Below are positions 1 through 8,290 of a stretch of 49,372 bases of DNA, in pieces. A program made the translations under genes and the position numbers. Under the pieces are notes generated by a model. It had not been told where the DNA came from and ran no database searches. It was given only the letters and a program-made list of their open reading frames with translations. The stretch comes from Desulfobacterium sp. (GTDB lineage Bacteria; Desulfobacterota; Desulfobacteria; Desulfobacterales; Desulfobacteraceae), in contig JAQYWC010000009.1 in assembly GCA_030145245.1 (NCBI GenBank), forward strand, positions 1-49,372. The letters run 5' to 3'. Positions within the stretch are counted from its first letter, which is position 1, and each line of letters starts with the position of its first letter.

Positions 1-804
1 CCGGTTTTTATCCTGCCACAGGGGATGGTATGGCAGTAATTGTGTTTTATCTACTTTTTCCTCCTTGTAGAGGGACACAATGGCGGAAAGATTCTCGTTT
101 GTGTCGGTAATATCCGGGATCAGCGGCGTTCTTGGCAGAATCTCCACGCCGCCATCCCGGTATTTCCCATACAGCTTTCTGAAGTTTTCAAGAATTGTTT
201 CATTGGGAAGTCCGCAATGTTTTTTATGATTACCGCTGTCCATGATCTTGATATCAAAATATATCAGATCCACATGGGGATACACAAGCGCATTAAAGGT
301 TTCATAATCGAACTGGCCGCAGGTTTCAAGAAGAACATGAACACCTTTCTCTTTAAGGGCCTTTGCTGCTTCTGCCAGAAACGGCATGTGGCGTGTCGGC
401 TCTCCGCCGGAAAAGGTCACACCGCCTTTGGAGGTGTCAAAAAAGGGCTTGTCCCTGATCACTCGTTCAACAATACCGGAAACGCCCAGGTCCTGGCCCA
501 CCTGCTCCAGGGCCCCGGAAGGACAAGCCTCCACACAGGCAAAGCATAAGTTGCACTGTTTCCTGTCGATAAAAAATGGATTTTCTTTTGAAAGGGCCTT
601 ATTTGCACAGGTTTCCACGCAGGTGTTGCAACCCACACATTCACCGGCATCAAATGAAATCTCAACGGCGGTTTTTTTACTTTCAGGGTTGTGGCACCAG
701 GTGCACGAAAGGGGGCATCCCTTAAAAAAAACAACCGACCGGATTCCCGGACCATCATCCAGGGAGTTGCCCTTTATCTCGAGTATCAATGGATTCTTTT
801 TCAT
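1..804 (-). CDS. Glycyl radical enzyme activase (radical SAM), 3' end cut by window
   Basis: This enzyme should cleave S-adenosylmethionine to place the glycyl radical on the adjacent enzyme. The start ATG at 804 overlaps the stop of the glycyl radical enzyme gene by four bases (ATGA), so the two are translationally coupled. The protein begins MKKNPLILEIKGNSLDDGPG, then shows the radical-SAM CxxxCxxC cluster as GCPLSCTWCHNPE at about residues 30-42. Two ferredoxin-like four-cysteine motifs follow (CVGCNTCVETC, then CNLCFACVEACP), the insert typical of activases of the dehydratase and decarboxylase type of glycyl radical enzyme, and absent from the short pyruvate formate-lyase activase. A GGEPT motif lies further on. 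About 268 codons are visible and no stop is reached before the left edge. Assignment to the family is firm; the partner is inferred from coupling. Confidence 0.93.
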   Translation of the reverse strand, partial: MKKNPLILEIKGNSLDDGPGIRSVVFFKGCPLSCTWCHNPESKKTAVEISFDAGECVGCNTCVETCANKALSKENPFFIDRKQCNLCFACVEACPSGALEQVGQDLGVSGIVERVIRDKPFFDTSKGGVTFSGGEPTRHMPFLAEAAKALKEKGVHVLLETCGQFDYETFNALVYPHVDLIYFDIKIMDSGNHKKHCGLPNETILENFRKLYGKYRDGGVEILPRTPLIPDITDTNENLSAIVSLYKEEKVDKTQLLPYHPLWQDKNR

Positions 805-3767
805 AAACCGTACTCTGTTCTTTCGATCAGTTCCAATTGCATCTCCCTGTTCAGGTGTACAAAATAGGCGTTATATCCGGATATCCGCACAAGAAGGTTT
901 CGATACTTTCCGGGATTGGCCATGGCATCTCTTAACACCTGGGAATTGACCATGTTGAACTGAATCTGCATGCCTCCCTGCTCAAAATAGGATTTTACAT
1001 AGGAATAGAGGGTCTCGACAGTCTTTTCACGTGAATCATTGGCAGAAGGCACCATCTTAACATTAAAGGCGATATTATTATCCATATTCCGGGGATTCAG
1101 CCGGGCAACATCCCGTATATTGTCCAGGAAACTGGCGGAGGCGGAAGGGTGGGGCGTTGCCCCGGGTGTAAACGGTTTACCGGCCATTCTGCCCGAAGGA
1201 AGCGCGCCTGACAATGAACCATAGGCAACATGCTGGGCCACGGACCAGAACCCGACCGTGTAATCTCCTCCACGGAAATTCTTTATTTTTTTATAGGCAT
1301 CATGGATCAGGGATGTCACCCGGTTGGCCATATCAACGGCTTCATCGCTGCCGGAGCCAAACCGGGGCACTTTTTTCATCACCATTGCATGGAGGGCAGG
1401 ATCGTTCTTAAAATCCGTGTCAATGGCATTTTTTAAATCTGAAAAGGTCACCGTCTTTTTGTCATAAACAAGATGCTTAATCACCATCAGGGAATCCACC
1501 ACATCGGAAAGTCCGATGTTAAAAGTCCCGGACGTATTGTAATGTGCCCCTCCCTTTGTGACATCCTGTGCGTTGTCAACGGCACCACGGATGGCAGTGC
1601 TCAGAAGCGGTGTCGGCCGCAGGTATGCATATGCCTCTCCGGCCATATTGTTAAGCCTGGTGGTGTTTTCTATGATAAATTGCTGCTGTTGGGCAAAGGC
1701 GTTAAAAAAATCATCAAAGGTTTTAAAATCACCTTTTTCCGGACGGCCTGTCCGGGGGCCTATATGCCAATCCATCAACGGGTGGTACCCGTTGTTCATG
1801 GCCATTTCCAGGCCTGCCACCATATTGATGGATGTGGCGCCGGTATGGCTCATATGCTTACCGGAAAGGGTGATTTCCACGCATCCTGTGGCGGCCCAGT
1901 CCCGCAGGTCTTCCATATTATCCGAGTTCTGGCCAAAGGATTCGATCACAGCATCGTCACTGTGCATGGAAGGCGTTGCCACGGTAATGAAATTCACTTC
2001 ACATAACCGTTTCAGGTAGGTGTCGCTGTTTACATTAAGCTTGAACCGGGCATTCATGTTCGGGTCATTCAGGGACAGCATTTCCGTGACCTTTAAAAAA
2101 ATGTAAGTCATGTCGTTGACCGCATCTTTGCCGTCAGGGGTCATGCCCCCGATGGTAATGGCGGTTTCAGACTGGCTGCCCCCGAAAAGATAATTGGCCA
2201 CATCAGGCACCAGGTTATGGTGGTCGGCGCTTGCCATGAAAAAACAGGATATCAGTTCAATGGCATGTTCAATATACTCCTTTTTCTCCTGTTCACCGGT
2301 TATCTTTTTCAGGTCACTTTCAAAGTAGGGCTGGAAGAGCTGATCAAGCCGTCCCGGAGAAAGGGATACATTATTGTTTTCCATGAGAAGCCCGATCCAG
2401 GCGATCCAGGCGGCATTCACCGCCTCTTCAAGGGTTCCGGCTGGTTTCGACGGAACATGGCGGCATATTTTTCCGAGCCTTTCCAGCTCTGCCCTGCGTC
2501 TGGGATCACTTTCCGTTTCCGCAAGTTTGCATGCCTGGTCTGCAAGATTGGCGGCATAGGTATCCAGACCTTCCAGGCAGAGGATCATGGCGTGCAGGGT
2601 ATTGATCTTCTCAGTCTCTTCAGCAGGGAGGCTTTTTATTTTGTGCCGGATTTCATCAATCATCTTATCTGTTCCATCCTGAACAAACTTGGGCAGATCC
2701 GGTACGGTGTGGGACATGCAGACGATTTTGAAATTAAAGGATGCAACCGCACGTTCATCGATCTTTTGACAAAGGGGGTAATCATACTTCTCCCGGATCC
2801 ACTCCCGGTTGGTTCGCTTTGTCCAGAAGGGGAAGATATCATGGAGTTCGGCAGCTGTTTTTTTCGTAATTCGGCAGGGGCAAAGAACCCTTTTTTCAAT
2901 GGAATCAAGTTCCCCCCATATCATGGTTCCGGTTGTATCGGGGTAAACAAGAACGCCCTGTTCTTCCGGCGAGCAGGTTCCGGCAAGCAGGGCATCCGGA
3001 CGGATGACCGCTTGTTTGTTTTCCATGAGGTGTTTGAGCGCATGGGCCTGCCGGAGTTCGGGAAACCATGGGTTGCCGTCATTGTCCTGCTCAAAGCCGT
3101 TTTCTCTGTACCATTCGGTCAGGAGTACGGCTCTTTCGGAAGAGATTTCAGGGGTTGCGGCAAAATGTTTTTCATGGAGTCTTTTTATCCGGGGAAAGTC
3201 TTCCAGGCCATACCGGGACAGGTAGGGATCATCAAGGTGCCTTACCCCCGGATCTTCTTTTTTTCCTTTCATGCGGTAGCTTTTTCTTTTCGCAAGCTCC
3301 GTTGACAATTGAGGCGTGTTTTCGGGGAATTCCTTTTTCCTTGAACGTTCATCCCGTTTTTTCGCCCTGTTCAGCATTTGTTGATGCACGCCGCCCATAA
3401 TAAGAGAGATGTAGTAATTGAACGCCTGCAGGTAGCTCATATTCCCATATAGAATGATTTTATTCTTTAAAACCAGGTTCAGCATCTCATTGGGGGTGAT
3501 CCGGACAACTTCCTTCAAGACCCGGTCATCCACAAAATGCATGATGGCATCGGTCTTTTCCGGAATATGGTTTAAAACCGTAACCCGTCCGTCAGCAAAT
3601 ACAATGGCCTGGTTTACGTTTCCAGACGCGGTTCTCAGCCCGATGGTAAAATTTGTCCACCCGTCACGGCTTTTCATGGATTTTTTTAATGAAGGCCGGA
3701 GGTTAAACTGGACGGCCATCATCCGCAGGGCAAAATGAGTTAATCCATTCAGTAAATCAATTTTCAT
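801..3767 (-). CDS. Glycyl radical enzyme with N-terminal SCP2-like domain
   Basis: A 988-residue fusion. Residues 1-140 look like a sterol carrier protein 2 (SCP2) lipid-binding domain, including the typical end with a hydrophobic segment, a KIILYGN turn and a following helix. After a basic linker (about 140-165) comes a full glycyl radical enzyme. The catalytic cysteine is Cys629 in ATGCVE, and the radical-bearing glycine is Gly964 in RISGYNAYF, 24 residues from the C-terminus. The cysteine-valine-glutamate motif is the one known from glycerol and diol dehydratases, choline lyase and related C-X lyases, unlike the paired cysteines of pyruvate formate-lyase. Family members are usually about 780-860 residues, so the N-terminal domain is extra. 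A strong AAGGAGG lies eight bases before the ATG. It sits 15 bp after the TetR gene. The substrate is unknown; the lipid-binding domain hints at a hydrophobic or acyl substrate. Confidence 0.92.
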   Translation of the reverse strand: MKIDLLNGLTHFALRMMAVQFNLRPSLKKSMKSRDGWTNFTIGLRTASGNVNQAIVFADGRVTVLNHIPEKTDAIMHFVDDRVLKEVVRITPNEMLNLVLKNKIILYGNMSYLQAFNYYISLIMGGVHQQMLNRAKKRDERSRKKEFPENTPQLSTELAKRKSYRMKGKKEDPGVRHLDDPYLSRYGLEDFPRIKRLHEKHFAATPEISSERAVLLTEWYRENGFEQDNDGNPWFPELRQAHALKHLMENKQAVIRPDALLAGTCSPEEQGVLVYPDTTGTMIWGELDSIEKRVLCPCRITKKTAAELHDIFPFWTKRTNREWIREKYDYPLCQKIDERAVASFNFKIVCMSHTVPDLPKFVQDGTDKMIDEIRHKIKSLPAEETEKINTLHAMILCLEGLDTYAANLADQACKLAETESDPRRRAELERLGKICRHVPSKPAGTLEEAVNAAWIAWIGLLMENNNVSLSPGRLDQLFQPYFESDLKKITGEQEKKEYIEHAIELISCFFMASADHHNLVPDVANYLFGGSQSETAITIGGMTPDGKDAVNDMTYIFLKVTEMLSLNDPNMNARFKLNVNSDTYLKRLCEVNFITVATPSMHSDDAVIESFGQNSDNMEDLRDWAATGCVEITLSGKHMSHTGATSINMVAGLEMAMNNGYHPLMDWHIGPRTGRPEKGDFKTFDDFFNAFAQQQQFIIENTTRLNNMAGEAYAYLRPTPLLSTAIRGAVDNAQDVTKGGAHYNTSGTFNIGLSDVVDSLMVIKHLVYDKKTVTFSDLKNAIDTDFKNDPALHAMVMKKVPRFGSGSDEAVDMANRVTSLIHDAYKKIKNFRGGDYTVGFWSVAQHVAYGSLSGALPSGRMAGKPFTPGATPHPSASASFLDNIRDVARLNPRNMDNNIAFNVKMVPSANDSREKTVETLYSYVKSYFEQGGMQIQFNMVNSQVLRDAMANPGKYRNLLVRISGYNAYFVHLNREMQLELIERTEYGL

Positions 3768-3782
3768 TACACCAGCCTCCTT

Positions 3783-4442
3783 TTAACGGTTTGTTTGGGT
3801 CTTATAAAACGGGAGCATCAATTCCTCACACATTCTGTCAATTAATTTGTCCGGTACTATTTCATCCAGCTCCAGTAAAATGTTCCTGTTGTTCAGGGTG
3901 ACGATTCCGTGGAGGGTGATCCAAATCTGATAGGCCCTGAATTCAATATCCTTTTCCGGAATGGCATCATTGCCATCTGCAATTCGTTCCATGATCTTCA
4001 GGGGGACTGCGATTGCTTTAACGGCCATCTGTTTCGCCTCAAGGGCGACAGGTTCGATTTTCTTGTTTTGATCCTTGTATTCCAGGTACCTGGGCGTATC
4101 GCTGTTCAGCATTATCTGATAGTAATCCGGGTTGTTGAACCCGAATTCCAGATAGGTCCGGATCATTTTTCCCAGGGATTCAAGGGGATTCTTTTTCGAT
4201 ATGCCGATTCCTTCAAGGCTGGTTTGCAGAAGCTTGAACCCTTTTATCTGAATGTTCAGGTAGATTTCATCCTTGCTGGAATAGTAATAGTATATATTGG
4301 TTGCCGACATCCCCACCCGGAGGGCTAATTTCCTCAGACTCATATTGTTAAAGCCCGCTTCAAGGATCAATTTCATGGCTTCCTCAATGATATTGTCCTT
4401 TACTCTTTCAATCTCTTCAGGAGATCTTGTTTTTCTGGCCAT
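3783..4442 (-). CDS. TetR-family repressor of the glycyl radical operon
   Basis: A 219-residue TetR-type regulator starting MARKTRSPEEIERVKDNI. The N-terminal helix-turn-helix is clear around residues 25-60 (MSLRKLALRVGMSATNIYYY), followed by an all-helical ligand-binding C-terminal part. The open frame extends to an upstream ATG at 4475, but that codon lies inside a perfect inverted repeat, so I prefer the ATG at 4442, which has AAAAGG about 12 bases upstream. The gene is first in a three-gene unit with the SCP2-glycyl radical enzyme and its activase. Autoregulation and control of the operon are inferred from the operator over the promoter. The inducer is unknown and is probably related to the enzyme's substrate. 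Confidence 0.9.
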   Translation of the reverse strand: MARKTRSPEEIERVKDNIIEEAMKLILEAGFNNMSLRKLALRVGMSATNIYYYYSSKDEIYLNIQIKGFKLLQTSLEGIGISKKNPLESLGKMIRTYLEFGFNNPDYYQIMLNSDTPRYLEYKDQNKKIEPVALEAKQMAVKAIAVPLKIMERIADGNDAIPEKDIEFRAYQIWITLHGIVTLNNRNILLELDEIVPDKLIDRMCEELMLPFYKTQTNR

Positions 4443-4466
4443 GGCGTATCTTAACCTTTTATATAA

Positions 4467-4524
4467 AATTAACATAACACTGTTCTGATAATTATTAATA
4501 GAACAGTGTTATGTTAATTGTCAA
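4467..4524 (-). promoter_or_regulatory. Promoter covered by a perfect 20-bp inverted repeat (TetR operator)
   Basis: On the minus strand TTGACA (4524-4519) and TATTAA (4500-4495) are spaced by 18 bases and form a plausible sigma-70 promoter. Two 20-bp arms, 4467-4486 and 4500-4519, are exact reverse complements around a 13-base AT-rich loop. Each arm also holds a smaller AACA-N6-TGTT palindrome, the size of a typical TetR dimer site, so there may be two operators. One fills the -35/-10 spacer and the other lies just downstream of the -10 box. That position predicts repression. Binding by the neighbouring TetR protein is inferred. Confidence 0.8.
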
Positions 4525-4643
4525 TGCAAAAGTACGGATACCATGGGTGCGGCCTGAAAAAAATGTCCGGGTGGCCGTTGATATTCTCAAGGAGATTAAG
4601 CCCCGATGCTTCAGAGTGAAGCAGGGTTAACATGATTACGGCT

Positions 4644-4683
4644 CCCTTCCGCCTATGGCGCAATATACCATCCGGCGGAAGGG
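4644..4683. terminator. Hairpin downstream of the first TonB receptor gene
   Basis: A perfect 10-bp stem (CCCTTCCGCC / GGCGGAAGGG) with a 20-base loop. On the plus strand it is followed by AATTTTTTAA, and on the minus strand the same A/T run precedes it. It lies 27 bases after the stop of the TonB receptor. It probably ends that minus-strand transcript, although the run of T is on the plus-strand side, so efficiency in the needed direction is uncertain. Confidence 0.5.
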
Positions 4684-4709
4684 AATTTTTTAATTCAATC
4701 CTTTAGCTG

Positions 4710-6797
4710 TTAATAATCGATGGAAAATGATGCGTAAAGACTCAATGGAAGACTTGGGGAGTAGCTGGTGTTTCCACCCCAGTAGCTCTCAGTCGCCGGA
4801 TACTTTTCGTCAAAGATATTGAGGATGTCAAGGGAAAGCCTGTATTTGCGTTTGCTGCCAAAGCGGTAAAAGATATTGGCATCCACCTTATCCCATGACT
4901 CTCCCGTTACCGTATTTGCCTGATTCAGCTCTGCTCCGGATTCGTAATGATATCTGACCCATCCGCCAAAACCTTCCGGTGCATTATAACCGAGTTCTAT
5001 GTTTGTAATATTTTTTGGAACCCTTGGAAGGTCATTGCCGTCATATGACACACCACCTGACGAGTAGCTGTCATATTGTGCATCAATATAAGCGTAGTCA
5101 CCATGCAGATAACCATGGTCAAATGCGTAAAAATCAAGCGATAACTCCATTCCGTCCCGGGTGGTTTCTCCTGCATTTGCATAGTCAAGAGAGACGGGAT
5201 CTTGTATGAAATCATCTTTTGTTTCTACCCGAAAGCCGATAACCTGGGCACTGATCCAGTTTAAAGGCGTTGTTCTTATTCCCAGTTCATATTGAGTTCT
5301 TATTTGCGGATCCCAGTTGTCTTGGGTGTACTGTGTCTGTTCGGCAAAACCGGACATTATGGCAAATCCACGGCCGTAATTTCCAAAGATCTCCAGGCGG
5401 TCATCCAGCAAACTCAGCAACAAACCGCCTTTGGGGCTGAAAATATTAACATCTTTCATGGAAAATTTCTGATCATCCAGAAGATGGTCTGTCAATTTCC
5501 CTGAGAAGCGGTCGTAACGCGCCCCAACAATGAGCTTAAGGGGCTCGGCCAACTGGTAACTAATGTCCGTATATACGCCAAGGGACTCGAAATCAATTTG
5601 ATAATCAATATATTGATCGCCTTTCTCCCTGCCATTACCGGCTGTCAGTCTCCACCTGTCCCTTTCTATATCTTCTGTCATGTGGTCCACTCCCACTGTG
5701 AACCGCAATTCTCTGTCCCGGAGTTCGCCTATAAAGTTGTAACTGAGCCCGGCTCCATGCACCAGGCGGTCAAAATCGCGTAAATTACCGATGTTCGTAC
5801 CCGTTGGAACCCCATCCTCACGACCGGCATAATATCTTTTAAAATTCTGGTCATATCCCCAAAGCTGGAACAGTATCTTGGACTCATTATTAATCCGGTA
5901 GTCTATATCGATTTTTCCGGAAACCCGGTCTTTACTGCCTCCGTTTGCGTCATTTACGGACTTTGTCGGGTCATTCTCATATTCCTCTTGATTCAGCCAT
6001 CCGGGTGCGTCCCAATCTGAATTGAACCCCCGGAGGCTGAGCCTGGCATCCAGAACATCTGAAAAATGATGGGTGATTCGAGTGGCAGCATTTAGTTTGT
6101 CCCAGTTCGAGTTGTCCTGATACCCGTCCGTATGATAGTTCTGGAAGGAATAAACATGATCCCATTTTTCATCTTCGGTCGAGAACCCGCCCACGTAATT
6201 TCCTTCATAGGTATTGTTGGCTCCATATTGTAATTTGACATGCTGGTCCTCTACCTTATTAACCGTATAATAGTGAAGGACACCGGCTGAGGCAAAATTT
6301 CCGTAAAGGGGAGAAACAGGTCCCTTAATCAATTCAACCCTTTCCAACTCCTCGGGATTTACAATATTGGTGTCGGCATAACCGTCGCCTTCATTAAGCG
6401 GGATGCCATCCATATAAATTGCCACATCAGAACCGTGGGAACAGCTGGTGAAGCCCCGCATCTGAAAAGATGCGGCAGTCCCTCCCTGCTTGTACTGTTT
6501 AACCGATACACCCGGAGCTAGCGCTACAATTTCCAGCGGTGTTTCATAAACCCGGTTGGTGATCATCTCATTTGTCAGTATCGTAGCAGAGGTGGCTTCA
6601 AGATTTTTATGGCTGACGTCGCCACGGATGACCACATCGTCGAGTTTTATTATTTCAGGATGTTTTTTTACGGTGTTTTTTTTTACTGTTTCCCCGGCCA
6701 GGATCGTTTCATCTTTATGTGATTCCTGTGAATATGCCTGGACGGAGACAAACAGGATTAACACCAGGAACAACAATAATACTTTGCAATATTTCAA
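4710..6797 (-). CDS. TonB-dependent outer-membrane receptor
   Basis: A 695-residue TonB-dependent receptor with an N-terminal signal peptide (hydrophobic stretch to about residue 20, then AYSQ). A TonB-box-like DDVVIRGD lies near residue 52. The plug domain follows (TPLEIVALAPGVSVKQ; YMDGIPLNEG; VELIKGPVSPLYGN), then a long beta-barrel ending in an aromatic residue (SFSIDY), as required for barrel insertion. It is the second gene of a pair with a DUF4198 protein, 53 bp apart. The family imports iron chelates, B12, nickel or cobalt chelates and some sugars. The DUF4198 neighbour favours a metal ligand. No TonB, ExbB or ExbD gene is in the window. Confidence 0.9.
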   Translation of the reverse strand: MKYCKVLLLFLVLILFVSVQAYSQESHKDETILAGETVKKNTVKKHPEIIKLDDVVIRGDVSHKNLEATSATILTNEMITNRVYETPLEIVALAPGVSVKQYKQGGTAASFQMRGFTSCSHGSDVAIYMDGIPLNEGDGYADTNIVNPEELERVELIKGPVSPLYGNFASAGVLHYYTVNKVEDQHVKLQYGANNTYEGNYVGGFSTEDEKWDHVYSFQNYHTDGYQDNSNWDKLNAATRITHHFSDVLDARLSLRGFNSDWDAPGWLNQEEYENDPTKSVNDANGGSKDRVSGKIDIDYRINNESKILFQLWGYDQNFKRYYAGREDGVPTGTNIGNLRDFDRLVHGAGLSYNFIGELRDRELRFTVGVDHMTEDIERDRWRLTAGNGREKGDQYIDYQIDFESLGVYTDISYQLAEPLKLIVGARYDRFSGKLTDHLLDDQKFSMKDVNIFSPKGGLLLSLLDDRLEIFGNYGRGFAIMSGFAEQTQYTQDNWDPQIRTQYELGIRTTPLNWISAQVIGFRVETKDDFIQDPVSLDYANAGETTRDGMELSLDFYAFDHGYLHGDYAYIDAQYDSYSSGGVSYDGNDLPRVPKNITNIELGYNAPEGFGGWVRYHYESGAELNQANTVTGESWDKVDANIFYRFGSKRKYRLSLDILNIFDEKYPATESYWGGNTSYSPSLPLSLYASFSIDY

Positions 6798-6850
6798 TTT
6801 TGCTCTCCTTAATCCATCATCATGTTTACCCTGACAACCTCATTTTTTTC

Positions 6851-7642
6851 CTATTTGATCTCAAAAGTCATTGTGGCTGAAAATTTCTGGTCGTCACACT
6901 CTTCCGGGTCCGGATAATCCTCCATGTGCGACGTCTTTATCAGCCAAAGTCCTGATACGAGCATCTTTATTTTTGCCCTGCCGTCATTGTCCGTTTTTGT
7001 GGCATAGGCAAAGGTGTTCTTTTCCGAAGAGAACCCCATGTATGTGGCATTTATCTGGCAGGAAGGGAGGGGGGCACCCTTCAGCAATACCCTGATCGGA
7101 AGGAAATCTCCCTGTTTTAATGTCCCGGGATCTGCCAGGGGGATGATCTCGAGTTCATGATTGAGTGCCTTTGAAAATGCTGAACCAGCAGCTTCGCCCA
7201 CGTTGATGATGGCTTTTGAATATTTTGCGTAATATCCGCAACGAATTACATTGCTGAGCCCTTTTTTTGTCTGGCCCCTTTTGTATCCTTCCGTGGTCTT
7301 GGTGAAAAAACCGCCTTTCCTTTTGGCCGATATTACATATGTTCCTGCCTCTTTCAGGGGGGTGTCCGCTTTAATTTCCACGTCTGAAAAGGCTTTGAAA
7401 TTAATTTTTTCACCGTTCTTATTGCGGATGTATATTTCTTCCAGATCGTCAGGATTCATAAAACCGCGGGTTGGAAAATAGTGATCGTAGGCAATCGTCA
7501 GGCTAATGTCCTCACCCTTGGCCGGGGTGTAATCCCTCACATCTAACCACATGTCATGGGCCATGACAGGGTGGCAGGTTAAGGCAAAAACTGTTGTCAT
7601 AGACAAAATTAACGCAAACATTGTTTTTAGAAATTTTTTCAT
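6851..7642 (-). CDS. DUF4198-family periplasmic protein (NikK-like)
   Basis: A 263-residue exported protein. A signal peptide of about 28 residues ends at VMA, so the mature protein would begin HDMWLDV. An N-terminal histidine after cleavage is a feature of NikK-type DUF4198 proteins linked to nickel and cobalt uptake. The rest fits an immunoglobulin-like beta fold, with LTIAYDHYFPTRGF near the start and a carboxypeptidase-regulatory-like second half. AAGGAGA stands at a normal distance before the ATG. The gene precedes the TonB receptor in the same direction, which suggests a metal uptake pair. The metal is not shown by the sequence. Family call good, role inferred. Confidence 0.8.
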   Translation of the reverse strand: MKKFLKTMFALILSMTTVFALTCHPVMAHDMWLDVRDYTPAKGEDISLTIAYDHYFPTRGFMNPDDLEEIYIRNKNGEKINFKAFSDVEIKADTPLKEAGTYVISAKRKGGFFTKTTEGYKRGQTKKGLSNVIRCGYYAKYSKAIINVGEAAGSAFSKALNHELEIIPLADPGTLKQGDFLPIRVLLKGAPLPSCQINATYMGFSSEKNTFAYATKTDNDGRAKIKMLVSGLWLIKTSHMEDYPDPEECDDQKFSATMTFEIK

Positions 7643-7808
7643 CTTCTATCTCTCCTTTGCTGTTGGAAATCTTTATTCCATCATCTTTTTAGTTAGAAGC
7701 AAAAACTCTGGTGGTGTAAGCTCAAGATGAAAAAAGGTCGAATTGACAAAAAGAGAAAACAATGGCATTCCTATGTAACGACCTTCCTTATCCCGAGGAG
7801 GGTTCAAT

Positions 7809-7853
7809 GGGAAGGCGGCTTCAGGACACTGGCCGGTGTTCGCTGCCTTCCCT
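7809..7853 (+). ncRNA. Structured RNA candidate (long stem-loop with G-U pairs on plus strand)
   Basis: GGGAAGGCGGC pairs with GCTGCCTTCCC over 11 positions, enclosing ACACTGG and CCGGTGT that pair again. The two imperfect positions are G-U wobbles when read as plus-strand RNA and A-C mismatches on the minus strand, so a plus-strand RNA is better paired. The hairpin at 7929-7981 downstream could end such an RNA. It does not match any riboswitch class I know. A leader element for the minus-strand metal-uptake operon remains an alternative. Confidence 0.3.
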
Positions 7854-7928
7854 ATCCCTGATTTGTTTTTTTTTATCACCTCCCTTATTCGTTTTTTAAC
7901 CCGACTCTGCAAAAGATCTGAAAACAAA

Positions 7929-7981
7929 AAAAGCCACGAAAACACCTCATCCGTTCCCGGATGACCGCCTTCGTGGCTTTT
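7929..7981. terminator. Bidirectional terminator-like hairpin
   Basis: AAAAGCCACGAA (7929-7940) pairs exactly with TTCGTGGCTTTT (7970-7981). The 29-base loop contains a second perfect hairpin, CATCCG-TTCC-CGGATG. T runs follow the stem in both directions, so it can stop transcription either way. It may separate the minus-strand DUF4198 operon from plus-strand transcription toward hisC. Confidence 0.6.
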
Positions 7982-8290
7982 ATAGACTTGTTACACATTT
8001 ACCTGGACAACTACAAGCAGTTTCTACTGCAAAATTGTTAAATCGGAACTAGATATACGAAGTTTTAAAATAACTGTCAATACCTAAGATAGTAACGAGT
8101 TTTTCTCTCGTTTTCATTCGTAACCGATTGATCGGACAGTGTCGGTCTGCCCTCTGCGGCATGTGAAATCGACACCTGCAGTTATCGGGTTCTCTACATT
8201 AATTAATGGCAAAGTATAAGGGGGGTATGGTATGACTCAGTGGAAAAAGTAAGAGGATAAATTAAAAATAAACGATTTGATGAGGTCATC

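Larger units (their letters stand above)
7643..8290. other. 648-bp gene-poor region with strong hairpins
   Basis: No convincing coding region lies between the DUF4198 gene and hisC. The stretch holds two large stem-loops: an 11-bp stem with a structured loop around 7810-7853, and a 12-bp stem with a nested hairpin at 7929-7981. A shorter AACGAG/CTCGTT hairpin followed by T-rich sequence lies near 8095-8115. The minus strand from about 7900 would be the leader of the DUF4198-TonB operon. The plus strand from about 8180 would be the hisC promoter region. Confidence 0.5.

Noticed and set aside
2217-3305. A 362-codon frame on the plus strand inside the glycyl radical enzyme gene
   Set aside because: Antisense shadow of a clear enzyme; composition rich in Gly, Phe and Cys without motifs.
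7673-7945. A 90-codon minus-strand frame before the DUF4198 gene
   Set aside because: It runs through both hairpin structures, has no family resemblance and an unlikely composition; better explained as leader sequence.
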